Assembly (NCBI RefSeq): GCF_037078405.1
Contig: NZ_JAYMGZ010000003.1
Location: forward strand, 496,001 to 560,000
Direction of reading: 5' to 3'
Origin: Haloarcula sp. DT43
Lineage (GTDB): Archaea > Halobacteriota > Halobacteria > Halobacteriales > Haloarculaceae
Length of the DNA stretch: 64,000 nucleotides
Notes under the pieces: model-generated
Databases searched by the model: none
Told to the model about the DNA's origin: nothing
Seen by the model: only the letters and a program-made list of their open reading frames with translations
Program-made: the position numbers and the translations under genes
Shown here: positions 1-8,562 of the stretch, piece after piece
Layout of the letters: every line of letters starts with the position of its first letter
Position numbering within the stretch: position 1 is the stretch's first letter

Positions 1-1281
1 GACGGAGCCCGAGAGGCCGTACTCGGTGTCGTTAGCGAGTTCGACGGCCTCGTCGACGTCCGAGAACGGGATGACCGGCGCGATGGGGCCGAAGTGCTCG
101 TTGCAGGCCGCCGCCATGTCGTTAGTCACGTCCGAGAGGACCGTCGGCTCCACCACGAGCGAGTCCTCGACGCCGTCTAGCTCGACCGTGCCGCCGCCGG
201 TCTCCAGGGTCGCGCCGTCCGCGACGGTCGCCTCGACGTAGTCGAGCATCTCGTCGCGCTGGGTTTCGTCGATGATGGGACCGAGAACGACGTGCTCGTG
301 GGCGCTGCCGGCTGGCAGGTTCCCGGCGCGCTCGGCCAACCGCTCGACGTACTCGTCGTAGACGTCCTCGTGGACGAGGTGGCGGTTGATAGAGATACAG
401 ACCTGTCCCTGGTGGGCGAACGAGCCGAAGACGCCGGCGTCGACCGCCTGTTCGAGGTCCGCGTCGGCGGTGACGACGTGGGCGTTGTTCCCGCCGAGTT
501 CCATCGCGGCCTCCGCGAGGTTCTCGCCGGCCGTGGCGGCGACGCGCCGGCCCACGTCGGTCGAGCCGGTGAAGGCGACCACGTCGCTCTCGGGATGGCC
601 GGCGACGCGGTCGCCGATGTCCGAGCCGCGCCCGGTCACGACGTTCAGGACGCCCTCGGGGAACCCGACCTCCTCGAACAGGCGGGCGAACAGGAGCCCG
701 CCCACGATGGGCGTGTTCGTCGCCGGCTTCAGGACGACCGTGTTGCCGGCGGCGACGGCCGGGACGACGGCCCGCGCCGAGAGGTTCAGCGGGAAGTTCC
801 ACGGGGAGATGACCGTCACCACACCCTGTGGCTCGCGCTGGACGACGTTCTCCTTGCCGGGGATGTTCGAGGCGGCGTGTTCACCCTTCATCCGCCGGGG
901 GAGCGTCGCCGCCTCCGCTATCTGGTCTTCCGCGAGGTGGACCGACGTCTCCCCTATCCCCGCGGCCTGTCCCGCCTCTGCCGCCAGAAGCTCGACTATC
1001 TCCTCACTGTGTTCGTCCACCGTTTGCAGGAGGGTCTGGACGAGTTCCTCGCGCCGGGCGGGCGGGGTCTGTGCCCACGTCTCCTGTGCCTCGGCGGCCG
1101 CTTCGTACGCGGCGTCGACGTCCGCCTCGGTGCCTCGTGGCACCTCTGTCACCGTCTCGCGCGTCGAGGGGTCTTCGACGGCGATGGTGTCTCCGCTCGC
1201 GCTCTCGGTCCACTCGCCGCCGATGTAGAGCTGGTTCCAGTCGGACTCGATACTGTATCGTGATACGCCTTCCTGTGCCAT
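1..1281 (-). CDS. NAD(P)-dependent aldehyde dehydrogenase (C-terminus cut by window edge)
   Basis: Oxidises an aldehyde to the acid with NAD(P) in the cytoplasm. The frame opens at the ATG at 1281 and runs off the left edge with no stop, giving about 427 of the usual 480-500 residues. Family motifs are in order: the SPWNFPLNLS cofactor segment, VLKPA, AFTGSTDVG, the general base in MELGGNN (about residue 261) and the catalytic cysteine in GQVCIS (about residue 295). It starts 66 bases after the end of the FAD/Fe-S dehydrogenase on the same strand, so the two are probably co-transcribed. If so, a lactaldehyde- or glycolaldehyde-type substrate is a reasonable inference, because its product would feed the dehydrogenase. 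The family call is certain; the substrate is not. Confidence 0.93.
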   Translation of the reverse strand, partial: MAQEGVSRYSIESDWNQLYIGGEWTESASGDTIAVEDPSTRETVTEVPRGTEADVDAAYEAAAEAQETWAQTPPARREELVQTLLQTVDEHSEEIVELLAAEAGQAAGIGETSVHLAEDQIAEAATLPRRMKGEHAASNIPGKENVVQREPQGVVTVISPWNFPLNLSARAVVPAVAAGNTVVLKPATNTPIVGGLLFARLFEEVGFPEGVLNVVTGRGSDIGDRVAGHPESDVVAFTGSTDVGRRVAATAGENLAEAAMELGGNNAHVVTADADLEQAVDAGVFGSFAHQGQVCISINRHLVHEDVYDEYVERLAERAGNLPAGSAHEHVVLGPIIDETQRDEMLDYVEATVADGATLETGGGTVELDGVEDSLVVEPTVLSDVTNDMAAACNEHFGPIAPVIPFSDVDEAVELANDTEYGLSGSV

Positions 1282-1347
1282 ACCCCTACATATGGCGAAA
1301 CAATTATGAAGGTTTTGTCACGCGCCGCGGGCCGGTCCCGACGGGCG

Positions 1348-4300
1348 TCAGCCCGAGTCCGGGAGCGCCGCGTCGAGCGCCTCCACGGGGGTCGGCGGCT
1401 CCTCGCTACAGCCCGCGAACGCGCCGTCGACCGCCACGTCGAGGTCGCTCAACTGCGTCCGGCAGGACGCGCCGGGCGCGACGACGCTGTCGGCGTCGCT
1501 GCCGGACACCTGTCCCGCGAGTTCGTCGCCGATAGCCATGCTCATCGCGTGGTGTTCGGCCTCGTAGCCGAAGGAGCCGGCCATGCCACAACAGCCCGAG
1601 TCGAGTGGGTCGACGTCGTAGCCGGCCCGCCGGAGGACGCCGACGGCGTGGTGGTCCTTCTTCGTCGCCTTCTGGTGGCAGTGGCCGTGGTACGCCAGCG
1701 AGCGGTCGGCGCTGTCGAACGCTGCGCCGTCGTCGAGCCGGAAGGTGTCGAGGTACTCACAGACGCCGTAGCTGTTGGCCGCCAGCCGTTCGACTTCCGC
1801 TCCGGAGAGCAGGTCCAAGTAGTCCGACTGGAGCATCACCGCGTCGCTGGGCTCGACGACGACCACGTCCCAGCCATCGGCGACGCGGGGCGCGAGCGCG
1901 TCGACGTTGGTTCGTGCCGTCTCGCGGGTGGCGTCGACGAACCCCTTCGAGTAGGCCGGGCGGCCGCTGTCTGTCACAGCCGCCACGTCGACGTGGACGC
2001 CGGCGGCTTCGAGCACCCGGACCGCCGCCTTCCCCACGTCGGGGTGGCTGTAGTTCGTGTAGGTGTCGGGGAACAGGACCGCTTTGCGCTCGGCCTGTCG
2101 CTCGGGGACCTGCGGCCCCCTGGCCTCGAACCAGTCCTGCAGGCTCTCGCGCTCGAAGGTCGGGAGCGAGCGCTCGGAGGCGATACCGACCGTCTTCTCC
2201 AGCACCGTCCGCGCGCCGGGGAGCTTCGGCCCCCAGTTCGACAGCGGCGCGAGCGCGCTGCCGACCCGGGCCAGCGTGTCGACGTTTGCGAACACCCGCT
2301 CCCGGAGGCTCGCGCCGTGTTCCTCGTGGTGGGCGTGCTCCACTTCGACCTTCAGCTTCGCCATGTCCACTTCGCTCGGGCAGTCGTGGGCACACCCCTT
2401 GCAGCCGATACAGAGGTCCATCACCTCGGTGACGAACTCGTCGTCGGTGGGGTCGTCGGGCAGGTCGCCGCTCATCGCCTGCCGGAGCATGTTCGCCCGG
2501 CCGCGGGTCGACGTGACCTCCTCGTCGGCCGCCCGGAACGTCGGGCACATCACCCCGCCCTCGGACTGCTGTGTCCGGCAGCCGCCACAGCCGTGACAGA
2601 GCTCCACCATCCCCTGCATCCCGTTCTCGTTGTCCCACTCCAGCGCCGAGTCGAAGCCGGCGTCGAACTCGTACTCGGGGGAAAACCGGAGGTGCTCCGT
2701 CAGCGAGACGTCGCCACACACCTGTCCGGGGTTGAGCAGCCAGTCGGGGTCGAACGCGGTCTTGAGGTCGCGGAACGCCTCCCAGAGCCGTTCGCCGTAC
2801 AGTTTGCGGTTCCACTGTGTCCGGGCGCGGCCGTCGCCGTGTTCGCCGGAGACGGACCCGCCGAACTCGACGACGAGGTCGGTCACGGCGTCGCCGATGG
2901 CCTCCATGGCGTCGAGGTCGGTCTGTGACTTCGTGTTGACCAGCGGGCGGACGTGGAGGACGCCGGGGCCGGCGTGGGCGTAGAACGACGCGAACGTGTC
3001 CTGTTCGGCGAGCACGTCCTGGAACTCGCTGACGAACTCGGGGAGGTGCTCCGGCGGGATGGCGCAGTCTTCGAGGAAACTGATGTGCTTCGCGTCGCTC
3101 GTCCGGCCAAGTAGTATCGGCAGGCCGGACTTCCGGAGCTTCCAGAGCTCTTTCCGGTCGGCCGCGTCGTACGCTTCCAAGGCGTCGAACGCGTACCGGT
3201 CGCCGACCGGGTCGTCGCCTTCCGGAAGCCGGTCGGCCAGCAGGTCGCCGACCCGCGCTCGCCCGCGGTCCTCGCTGTCGGCGTAGAACTCGACCAGCAG
3301 GGCGGCCCGCGTCCCTTCGGGCAGTTTGTCGGCCACCGCGGCGAACTCCGTCGTGTCGGCCGCGAGGTCGATGAGCACGTCGTCGATGAGTTCGACCGCG
3401 GCGGGGTCGTGCTGGAGCACGTGCTCCACGTCGCTGACCGCGTCGACCACGCTGTCGTAGGTCAGCAGCGTCACCGCCTTCGTCTCCGGCGTCGTTTCGA
3501 GCGCGACCGTCGCCTCGGTGACGACCGCCAGCGTTCCCTCGCTGCCGGCCAACAGGCTGGCGAGGTTGACCACCCCGGCGTCGCCATACTCGCCCCTGTA
3601 CTCCGCGACGAGGCGGTCCAGGTTGTACCCGGAGACGTTCCGCTTCATCTCGGGGTAACGCTCGTCGATTGCGTCGGCGTGGTCGTCGAGCAACTCGACG
3701 ACGCCCGCGGCGATACGGGCCTCGATGTCGTCGCTCTCGGGGTCGGCCCGCGACCGGAGGTCCTCCACCGACTCCTCGCCGAACGTGGTGACGGTCCCGT
3801 CGGCCAGGACCACCTCGCACGACTCGACGTAGTGGTCCGTCTTCTCGTAGACCAGCGAGTGGGCTCCGGTCGAGTTGTTCCCGATAGCGCCGCCGATGGC
3901 GCTCCGGTTCCCGGCGGCCGGGTCGGGGCCGAACGTCAGCCCGAACGCCGCGGCGCGGTCGTTCAGGTCGGCGAGGACGGCCCCCGACTGCACCGTCGCC
4001 TCCCTTGCGTCGGGGTCGACCTCGCGGACGGCGTCCATGTGGCGCGTGAAATCGAGCACGACGGCTTCGTTGACGGTCTGCCCGGCGAGGCTCGTCCCGC
4101 CGCCCCGCGGCAGCACCGGGATTTTGCGGTCGGCGCAGTAGGAGACGACCGCCGAGACGTCCGCGGTCGACGTGGGAAACACGACGCCGATGGGCGTCAC
4201 CTCGTAGGCGCTGGCGTCGGTGGCGTACAACTGCCGGGTGTAGGCGTCGAACCGCACCTCGCCGTCGATACGGCTCTCTAGGTCGGAGACCAGTCCAGGG

Positions 4301-4407
4301 CGTTCGACCTGCCCGCCGACGTAGTCGTAGTCCGCGCGGCCGTCGCTCGCTTCCGGAGCGAGTCGGACACCGCCGTCTGTGGCGGCGTCGCTGTCGTCAG
4401 GGTGCAT
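1348..4407 (-). CDS. FAD-linked 2-hydroxyacid dehydrogenase fused to Fe-S/CCG domain (D-lactate/glycolate dehydrogenase type)
   Basis: 1019 residues joining two modules that many organisms encode separately. The N-terminal half is an FAD-binding PCMH domain (LPRGGGTSLAGQ at about 100) with a GlcD/DLD C-terminal domain. The second half is GlpC-like: two 4Fe-4S clusters (CHGCGGC and CIGCKGCAHDCP) followed by cysteine-rich CCG motifs (GHCHQK and DSGCCGMAGSFGY). Such enzymes oxidise D-lactate, glycolate or a related 2-hydroxyacid and pass electrons through the Fe-S clusters to the membrane quinone pool. The length and fused layout fit the haloarchaeal 'FAD-binding and (Fe-S)-binding' family of about 1000 residues. 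The start at 4407 is the first ATG before the conserved region. The following ALDH gene suggests an aldehyde to acid to ketoacid route. Substrate is inferred only. Confidence 0.9.
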   Translation of the reverse strand: MHPDDSDAATDGGVRLAPEASDGRADYDYVGGQVERPGLVSDLESRIDGEVRFDAYTRQLYATDASAYEVTPIGVVFPTSTADVSAVVSYCADRKIPVLPRGGGTSLAGQTVNEAVVLDFTRHMDAVREVDPDAREATVQSGAVLADLNDRAAAFGLTFGPDPAAGNRSAIGGAIGNNSTGAHSLVYEKTDHYVESCEVVLADGTVTTFGEESVEDLRSRADPESDDIEARIAAGVVELLDDHADAIDERYPEMKRNVSGYNLDRLVAEYRGEYGDAGVVNLASLLAGSEGTLAVVTEATVALETTPETKAVTLLTYDSVVDAVSDVEHVLQHDPAAVELIDDVLIDLAADTTEFAAVADKLPEGTRAALLVEFYADSEDRGRARVGDLLADRLPEGDDPVGDRYAFDALEAYDAADRKELWKLRKSGLPILLGRTSDAKHISFLEDCAIPPEHLPEFVSEFQDVLAEQDTFASFYAHAGPGVLHVRPLVNTKSQTDLDAMEAIGDAVTDLVVEFGGSVSGEHGDGRARTQWNRKLYGERLWEAFRDLKTAFDPDWLLNPGQVCGDVSLTEHLRFSPEYEFDAGFDSALEWDNENGMQGMVELCHGCGGCRTQQSEGGVMCPTFRAADEEVTSTRGRANMLRQAMSGDLPDDPTDDEFVTEVMDLCIGCKGCAHDCPSEVDMAKLKVEVEHAHHEEHGASLRERVFANVDTLARVGSALAPLSNWGPKLPGARTVLEKTVGIASERSLPTFERESLQDWFEARGPQVPERQAERKAVLFPDTYTNYSHPDVGKAAVRVLEAAGVHVDVAAVTDSGRPAYSKGFVDATRETARTNVDALAPRVADGWDVVVVEPSDAVMLQSDYLDLLSGAEVERLAANSYGVCEYLDTFRLDDGAAFDSADRSLAYHGHCHQKATKKDHHAVGVLRRAGYDVDPLDSGCCGMAGSFGYEAEHHAMSMAIGDELAGQVSGSDADSVVAPGASCRTQLSDLDVAVDGAFAGCSEEPPTPVEALDAALPDSG

Positions 4408-4611
4408 GTGCCACTACCTGTGTGAACCAATAACTTAACGCCGCCGCTATCGGCACAGCGCCGGTGCCGCGTCGCCGGGCGTGTCGGCCGGCCGCTACCG
4501 GCACCGGACCGGCTGTCGCTGTCGTATTTTCAGTCCCCGCCAAAACACTTTCTCCCGAATACAGAACACGAAGAGAACAGACAGAAGATAGCGATGGGAC
4601 AGCAGAAACAA

Positions 4612-4637
4612 GAATATAGATTTGTATAGCTATATTC
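4612..4637. promoter_or_regulatory. Inverted repeat in the AT-rich divergent intergenic region
   Basis: The 470-base space between the divergently transcribed dehydrogenase (starts 4407) and the Bat-like regulator (starts 4880) contains no convincing gene. Its middle, about 4550-4700, is much more AT-rich than the surroundings and carries an 8-bp perfect inverted repeat: GAATATAG at 4612-4619 and CTATATTC at 4630-4637, around a short palindromic TATAGCTATA core. Several TATA-like stretches follow up to 4700. It could be an operator or core promoter for either gene; this is inference from symmetry and position. Confidence 0.35.
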
Positions 4638-4879
4638 AGGAACAAAAATTCGATTATATAGGCTCAAGGTCTAAATATAAAGTTATATTTTGAGAATTTA
4701 GAGTCTGTTGGCGCTATCCGTCTACACCACCGTGTTTCAACCGCCAGTGAGTACCGGACCACACTTCTTCGACGTCTCCACGGCAACGCCGGCCTCCCGA
4801 CGCACGCAGTCGGATACCGAACCGACTTGGTACATACCAACACGCCGTTCATGTGGCCGAGCGGTCTAGTTCGACACCG

Positions 4880-5650
4880 ATGCGAGAATTCGTATTTACT
4901 GTGACCTACAAACAGGGGGCCGACGACCTGATGGACGTGTTCATCAGCAATCCGGACCTGTACGCCCGGACGCTGTCGTGTTACGCGACGCCGCGGACGA
5001 TGTGGCGCGTCGACGAGGTCTCGGGGCCGGAAGCGGCGCTTGCGGAGTACGACACCGCGGTCGCGGGGCTGTCGCGGTGCTCCAACCTCCGCGGGATGGG
5101 CGGCTGTGAGATTGACTGGCAACACGAGGTCCTGGAGGAGCGTCCGGGACGACGGGTCATCTACTCGAAGCAGTCGGAGGACGGCGGCTGCCGGTCGATT
5201 CCGTACCTCGTCGCGCACTACCTCAGCGACGGCGTGTTGTTCCGGGCCGAACAACAGCGCGACGAGTACGTCTGGCGGATTCTGGCGGCCGACAGCGCGG
5301 CGATGAGCGATGTGTACGACGAAATCGACCGGCACCTTCGGGACGGGCTGTCGCTGTCGTTCGACCGGGTCGAGCGCGCGCCGGGCTGGACGGGCCACAG
5401 CACGCCCGCGCCGACGGACCTGCCGGCGGAGCAACGCACCGCCCTCCGGCTGGCAGTGGAGTACGGCTACTACGAGCAGCCGCGACAGCATTCGCTGCAG
5501 GACATCGCCGAAGCCGAGGGCATCCCGACCTCGACGTTACAGTACCGGCTGAACGCGGCGGAGGGGCGGCTGGCCCGGCGGTTCTTGCAGACTGACCGCG
5601 ACGGTGACAGGGCCGACCCCGCGCCGCGGATGACCGGGCAGTCGGACTGA
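4880..5650 (+). CDS. Bat-like (bacterio-opsin activator type) HTH_10 transcriptional regulator
   Basis: About 256 residues. The C-terminal 55 residues form the HTH_10 domain typical of haloarchaeal Bat-like regulators: LRLAVEYGYYEQPR, then LQDIAEAEGIPTSTLQYRL, and a closing RLARRF. The N-terminal part (MREFVFTVTYKQG, then DLMDVFISNPDL) matches the N-terminal sensor half of this family and has no identifiable ligand site. I start it at the ATG at 4880; an upstream in-frame ATG at 4853 would only add a low-complexity stretch. It lies between the divergent dehydrogenase and the downstream amidohydrolase, 75 bases before the latter, and could control either. Family is sure; target is unknown. Confidence 0.88.
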   Translation: MREFVFTVTYKQGADDLMDVFISNPDLYARTLSCYATPRTMWRVDEVSGPEAALAEYDTAVAGLSRCSNLRGMGGCEIDWQHEVLEERPGRRVIYSKQSEDGGCRSIPYLVAHYLSDGVLFRAEQQRDEYVWRILAADSAAMSDVYDEIDRHLRDGLSLSFDRVERAPGWTGHSTPAPTDLPAEQRTALRLAVEYGYYEQPRQHSLQDIAEAEGIPTSTLQYRLNAAEGRLARRFLQTDRDGDRADPAPRMTGQSD

Positions 5651-5724
5651 CCGCCGCGTTCGCCCGCAGTTGGGATATTCCGAACGAACCCCCATCTGCC
5701 ACCACCGCCTCGTACGACCTGTAC

Positions 5725-7191
5725 ATGGCTGACGAGACATCGGACGGTACGGCCGTATCGAGGCGGAACTACCTGAAGGCGGGCGCCGCGACGCTCTCGG
5801 GCATCGTGTTCGCGTCCGGGAACGCGGCGGCCGACCAGCACACCGCGGACGGCGGCTCCGGCGAGGACCGCCTGCTGATAACCGACGGGACGGTCGTGAC
5901 CGTCGACCCGCAACACGGCGTCCTCGACGACGCCGACATCCTGGTCGAAGACGGCGAGATAGCCGCGCTCGGAACGAATCTGGACGCGGGCGGCGCGGAC
6001 GTCATCGACGCCAGCGGCTCCGTCGTCGTCCCCGGGTTCGTCAACTCCCACCTGCACACCTGGGAGGCGGGCGTCCGCGGCGTCGCGGGCGACTGGTCTT
6101 TCTTGGAGTACCTCGAGAAGATGCTCGGGGAGATAAGCGCGAACTACCGCCCGCGCGACGCGTACCTCGGGAACCTCTTCGGGGCAGTCCAGCAGCTCAA
6201 CGCCGGCACGACGACGGTACTCGACTGGTTCCACATCGCGAACACGCCGGGACACACCGACCGCGCCATCGAGGGGCTGGAGGACGCCGGCATCCGCGCG
6301 GTGTTCGCGCACGGCCCGCCCGGCGACGACAGTGCGACGTGGTGGGACAACAGCGACGTGACCCACCCCGACGACATCCAGCGGCTGGCCCGGACCACGT
6401 TCCCCTCCGACGACGGCCTCCTGACCCTGGCCATGGGCATCCGCGGCCCCGACTACTCGACCGACGAGGTCGTCGCACAGGACATCGAGACCGCCCGAGA
6501 GCTGGGTATCCCCGCGTCGATGCACATCGGCTCGCTCGGTGGCGGCGGCGTCAGGACGCTCGATGAACTAGGCCTACTCGGCGACGACCTGAACTACGTC
6601 CACGCGAACCGGCTCTCCGACGCGGAGCACGCCCTCATCGGCGAGTCCGGCGGGTCCGTCTCCACGACGCCGGAGGTCGAACTCCAGATGGGAATGGGTA
6701 TGCCGGTCTTCGGGAAGGCCATCGACAACGGCGCTGTCCCGACCATCGGCGTGGACGTGGTCTCGAACGTCAGCGACGACATGTTCACGCAAGCGCGGAT
6801 GGCCCTGCAGGTCCAGCGCGGCCTCGACAACCAGGACACCGTCGAGGCCGGCCAGCAGATTCAGACCGTCTCGCGGCCCGCACGGCGCGTGCTCGAGGCC
6901 TCGACCATCGACGGGGCCCGCGCACTCGGCCTCGAAGACCGCATCGGCTCGATTACGCCGGGGAAACGCGCCGACATCACCGTCATCGACGGCGGGGACC
7001 TCAACACCGCGCCCGTCCACGACCCCGTCGAGACCGTCGTCTTCCAGTCCGGCATCGAGAACGTCGACACGGTAATCGTCGACGGCGAAATCCGCAAACG
7101 TAACGGTCTGGTGTACAACCAGACCGCCCAGGAACACCTCGACCGACTGGTCGCGTCCGGCCGCCGGATGCTGCGCGAGAGCGACATCTGA
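5725..7191 (+). CDS. Tat-exported amidohydrolase of the cytosine deaminase/chlorohydrolase (AtzA/SsnA-like) type
   Basis: 488 residues. The first 38 form a twin-arginine signal (SRRNYLK, then a hydrophobic Ala/Gly-rich stretch and AAAD), so the enzyme is predicted to leave the cytoplasm folded. The mature part is a metal-dependent amidohydrolase barrel: HLHTW supplies the paired metal-binding histidines after beta-strand 1, MHIG and YVHAN the later histidines, and GVDVVSNVSDDMF the region of the metal-binding aspartate. The end has the usual GSITPGKRADITVID composite beta-domain. Relatives deaminate or dechlorinate heterocycles (guanine, cytosine, S-adenosylhomocysteine, triazines). Most relatives are cytoplasmic, so export is unusual. 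Substrate unknown. Confidence 0.85.
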   Translation: MADETSDGTAVSRRNYLKAGAATLSGIVFASGNAAADQHTADGGSGEDRLLITDGTVVTVDPQHGVLDDADILVEDGEIAALGTNLDAGGADVIDASGSVVVPGFVNSHLHTWEAGVRGVAGDWSFLEYLEKMLGEISANYRPRDAYLGNLFGAVQQLNAGTTTVLDWFHIANTPGHTDRAIEGLEDAGIRAVFAHGPPGDDSATWWDNSDVTHPDDIQRLARTTFPSDDGLLTLAMGIRGPDYSTDEVVAQDIETARELGIPASMHIGSLGGGGVRTLDELGLLGDDLNYVHANRLSDAEHALIGESGGSVSTTPEVELQMGMGMPVFGKAIDNGAVPTIGVDVVSNVSDDMFTQARMALQVQRGLDNQDTVEAGQQIQTVSRPARRVLEASTIDGARALGLEDRIGSITPGKRADITVIDGGDLNTAPVHDPVETVVFQSGIENVDTVIVDGEIRKRNGLVYNQTAQEHLDRLVASGRRMLRESDI

Positions 7192-7336
7192 GCGGCAGTC
7201 GATAGGTTCCCTCGCGCTCTGACCCACGACAGAGCACAGGGCCCCTACCAGTCGATGTCTGCGCCCCCTCCAGTATCGACGGTGCCGCCAACGACTGGTG
7301 TGACGTAACCGGCACTACTGGGTGCCCGACCGGGGA

Positions 7337-7477
7337 TTAGGCTTCCAGACAGTCGCCGCAGCGGCCAGCGCCGGGCAACGACGGGCCACCACATTCAGTA
7401 CAGGCATCGAGGCTCGTACCGCTGTCCTTCTGCCGGACGGGGAGCGAGTGCAACGCGTTTCGTAGCCGTTTCTTCAT
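7337..7477 (-). CDS. 46-residue double-CxxC zinc-knuckle protein
   Basis: A very short gene. ATG at 7475-7477 and TAA at 7337-7339 give 46 residues: a basic N-terminus (MKKRLRNALHSL) and two Cys pairs, CTEC and CGDC, around GGPSLPGAG. Four cysteines spaced this way can bind one zinc ion. Haloarchaea encode many such tiny zinc-finger proteins, some with effects on motility and biofilm; function here is unknown. A perfect palindrome lies 29-48 bases upstream of the start (7506-7525), which supports a real transcription unit. The stretch 7192-7336 before it shows nothing. Confidence 0.6.
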   Translation of the reverse strand: MKKRLRNALHSLPVRQKDSGTSLDACTECGGPSLPGAGRCGDCLEA

Positions 7478-7505
7478 GTGACACAGTATCGCACGCACTG
7501 AACTT

Positions 7506-7525
7506 TAACATTTGGGTAAATGTTA
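7506..7525. promoter_or_regulatory. Perfect 8-bp inverted repeat upstream of the tiny zinc protein gene
   Basis: TAACATTT (7506-7513) and AAATGTTA (7518-7525) are exact reverse complements around GGGT. On the minus strand this sits at about -29 to -48 relative to the ATG at 7477, where a haloarchaeal TATA/BRE element would lie for a leaderless or short-leader message. It is AT-rich in a GC-rich background. It could be the promoter itself or an operator that overlaps it. Confidence 0.4.
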
Positions 7526-7682
7526 GAGGCGAAGAGCCAATCGCTGTGTTCGAAACGAGATAACTGCTGTACCATGCATACAAGACGGATTCGGTAAACG
7601 AATTACCAGTCTTTGGCACACTACACTCGTTCGCACCACGTTCCGGACAGCAGGGCACCCGAACTTGCCGAGCCCGTGGCGA

Positions 7683-7835
7683 CTACGTCTCGTTGTTCTC
7701 TTCCAGCGACTCCAGTGTCGACCGGAGCGATTCGAGGGTCTCTTCGAGTTCCCGCACAACCTCGGGGTCCGTGACATCCTGTTTGGCGAGTCGGACTTGC
7801 TTGATGGATTCCTCTAGTCTGGTCGTCACGTCCAT
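7683..7835 (-). CDS. 50-residue coiled-coil protein, unknown function
   Basis: ATG at 7833-7835, TAG at 7683-7685. The product is highly charged and almost entirely predicted helix: two heptad-like stretches (TRLEESIKQVRLAKQ and VRELEETLESLRSTLES) separated by DVTDPE, with an acidic tail (EENNET). No cysteine or transmembrane segment. It could act as a small dimeric adaptor, but there is no specific evidence. Codon use and composition match the neighbourhood. I do not recognise a named family. Confidence 0.5.
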   Translation of the reverse strand: MDVTTRLEESIKQVRLAKQDVTDPEVVRELEETLESLRSTLESLEENNET

Positions 7836-7978
7836 ACCTGAATAATCAACCAGTCACACAAAAATCATGTGGCTCGGCACGGCTCACAAGCGTCCGGACA
7901 CACGTTGTGGCGACGGTCACGTGGCTCCCGGAGGTGTCGACACCAGCGGGTGTCGTCAGTACCGGCCACTCGCCGCGG

Positions 7979-8431
7979 TCACTGCTGGCCGACGGCCCGG
8001 CCCGACTGCTCCCGTATTTCGAGCGCCCACACGTTGGGGTTTTCCTGCAGTTCGTACTCGGAGAGGAGGTCTGATTCGTAGGCGTTGTCGGCGAGCGCCT
8101 CGCGTGCGGCGTCCCACTCGTCTATCTTGATGCGATTGAGCGGTCCGGCGACGATGACGCTCCGCCAGGCTCCGTCCGGCCCGACGTCGAACGTCGTAAA
8201 GCTCGCCACGTCGGCCTGTTCCGCGTACGTCTCCTTCCGCAGTTCCGCGGTCGCGCCCAGAAACACGAAGTACAGCGTCCCGTCGCCGTCGTACCCGAAC
8301 GACAGCGGCACGCCGTAGGGCACTCCGTCGGCAGCCATCGACAGGACACCGATTCCCTGCTCGGTCAACACGGCGTCGATAGCCGAATCGTCCAGTTCTG
8401 CGCCCAATAACGGGCTGTAATCCGAACTCAT
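7979..8431 (-). CDS. Pyridoxamine 5'-phosphate oxidase family (PNPOx-like) flavoprotein
   Basis: 150 residues with the split-barrel flavin-binding fold of the PNPOx-like family: an N-terminal helix, then GIGVLSMAADGVPYGVPLSFGY, a strand LYFVFLGAT, and FTTFDVGPDGAWRSVIVAGPLNRI. Haloarchaeal members bind FMN, F420 or haem and reduce or detoxify small molecules; the precise cofactor cannot be read from the sequence. The WRSVIVAGPL strand is the usual dimer-interface segment. It stands alone on the minus strand between the coiled-coil protein gene and the DCC thiol oxidoreductase gene. Confidence 0.82.
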   Translation of the reverse strand: MSSDYSPLLGAELDDSAIDAVLTEQGIGVLSMAADGVPYGVPLSFGYDGDGTLYFVFLGATAELRKETYAEQADVASFTTFDVGPDGAWRSVIVAGPLNRIKIDEWDAAREALADNAYESDLLSEYELQENPNVWALEIREQSGRAVGQQ

Positions 8432-8562
8432 AGGCCGAACATGTGGGCGTGGCTGAATTAAAACCGGGTATCGTTCTCACGAACTCGGAATCGAACGCCC
8501 GATTGAGGGGGCCGGCGAACCGGCGCGAGCACCCTGTCCTCGAACACCGTCGGCCGTCGCGG

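Noticed and set aside
292-1263. Long arginine- or valine-rich open frames opposite real genes (here, and at 1306-2928, 1757-3820, 3409-4281, 10733-12070, 27072-28424)
   Set aside because: High-GC coding DNA leaves antisense frames open; these lack family motifs and run opposite genes with complete catalytic motifs.
4853-4876. A tRNA-like string (GTGGCCGAGCGGTCTA then GTTCGA) resembling the D-arm and T-loop of a Leu/Ser tRNA
   Set aside because: The distance is far too short for an anticodon arm or variable arm, no acceptor stem pairs, and it sits directly before the Bat-like gene start. Treated as coincidence.
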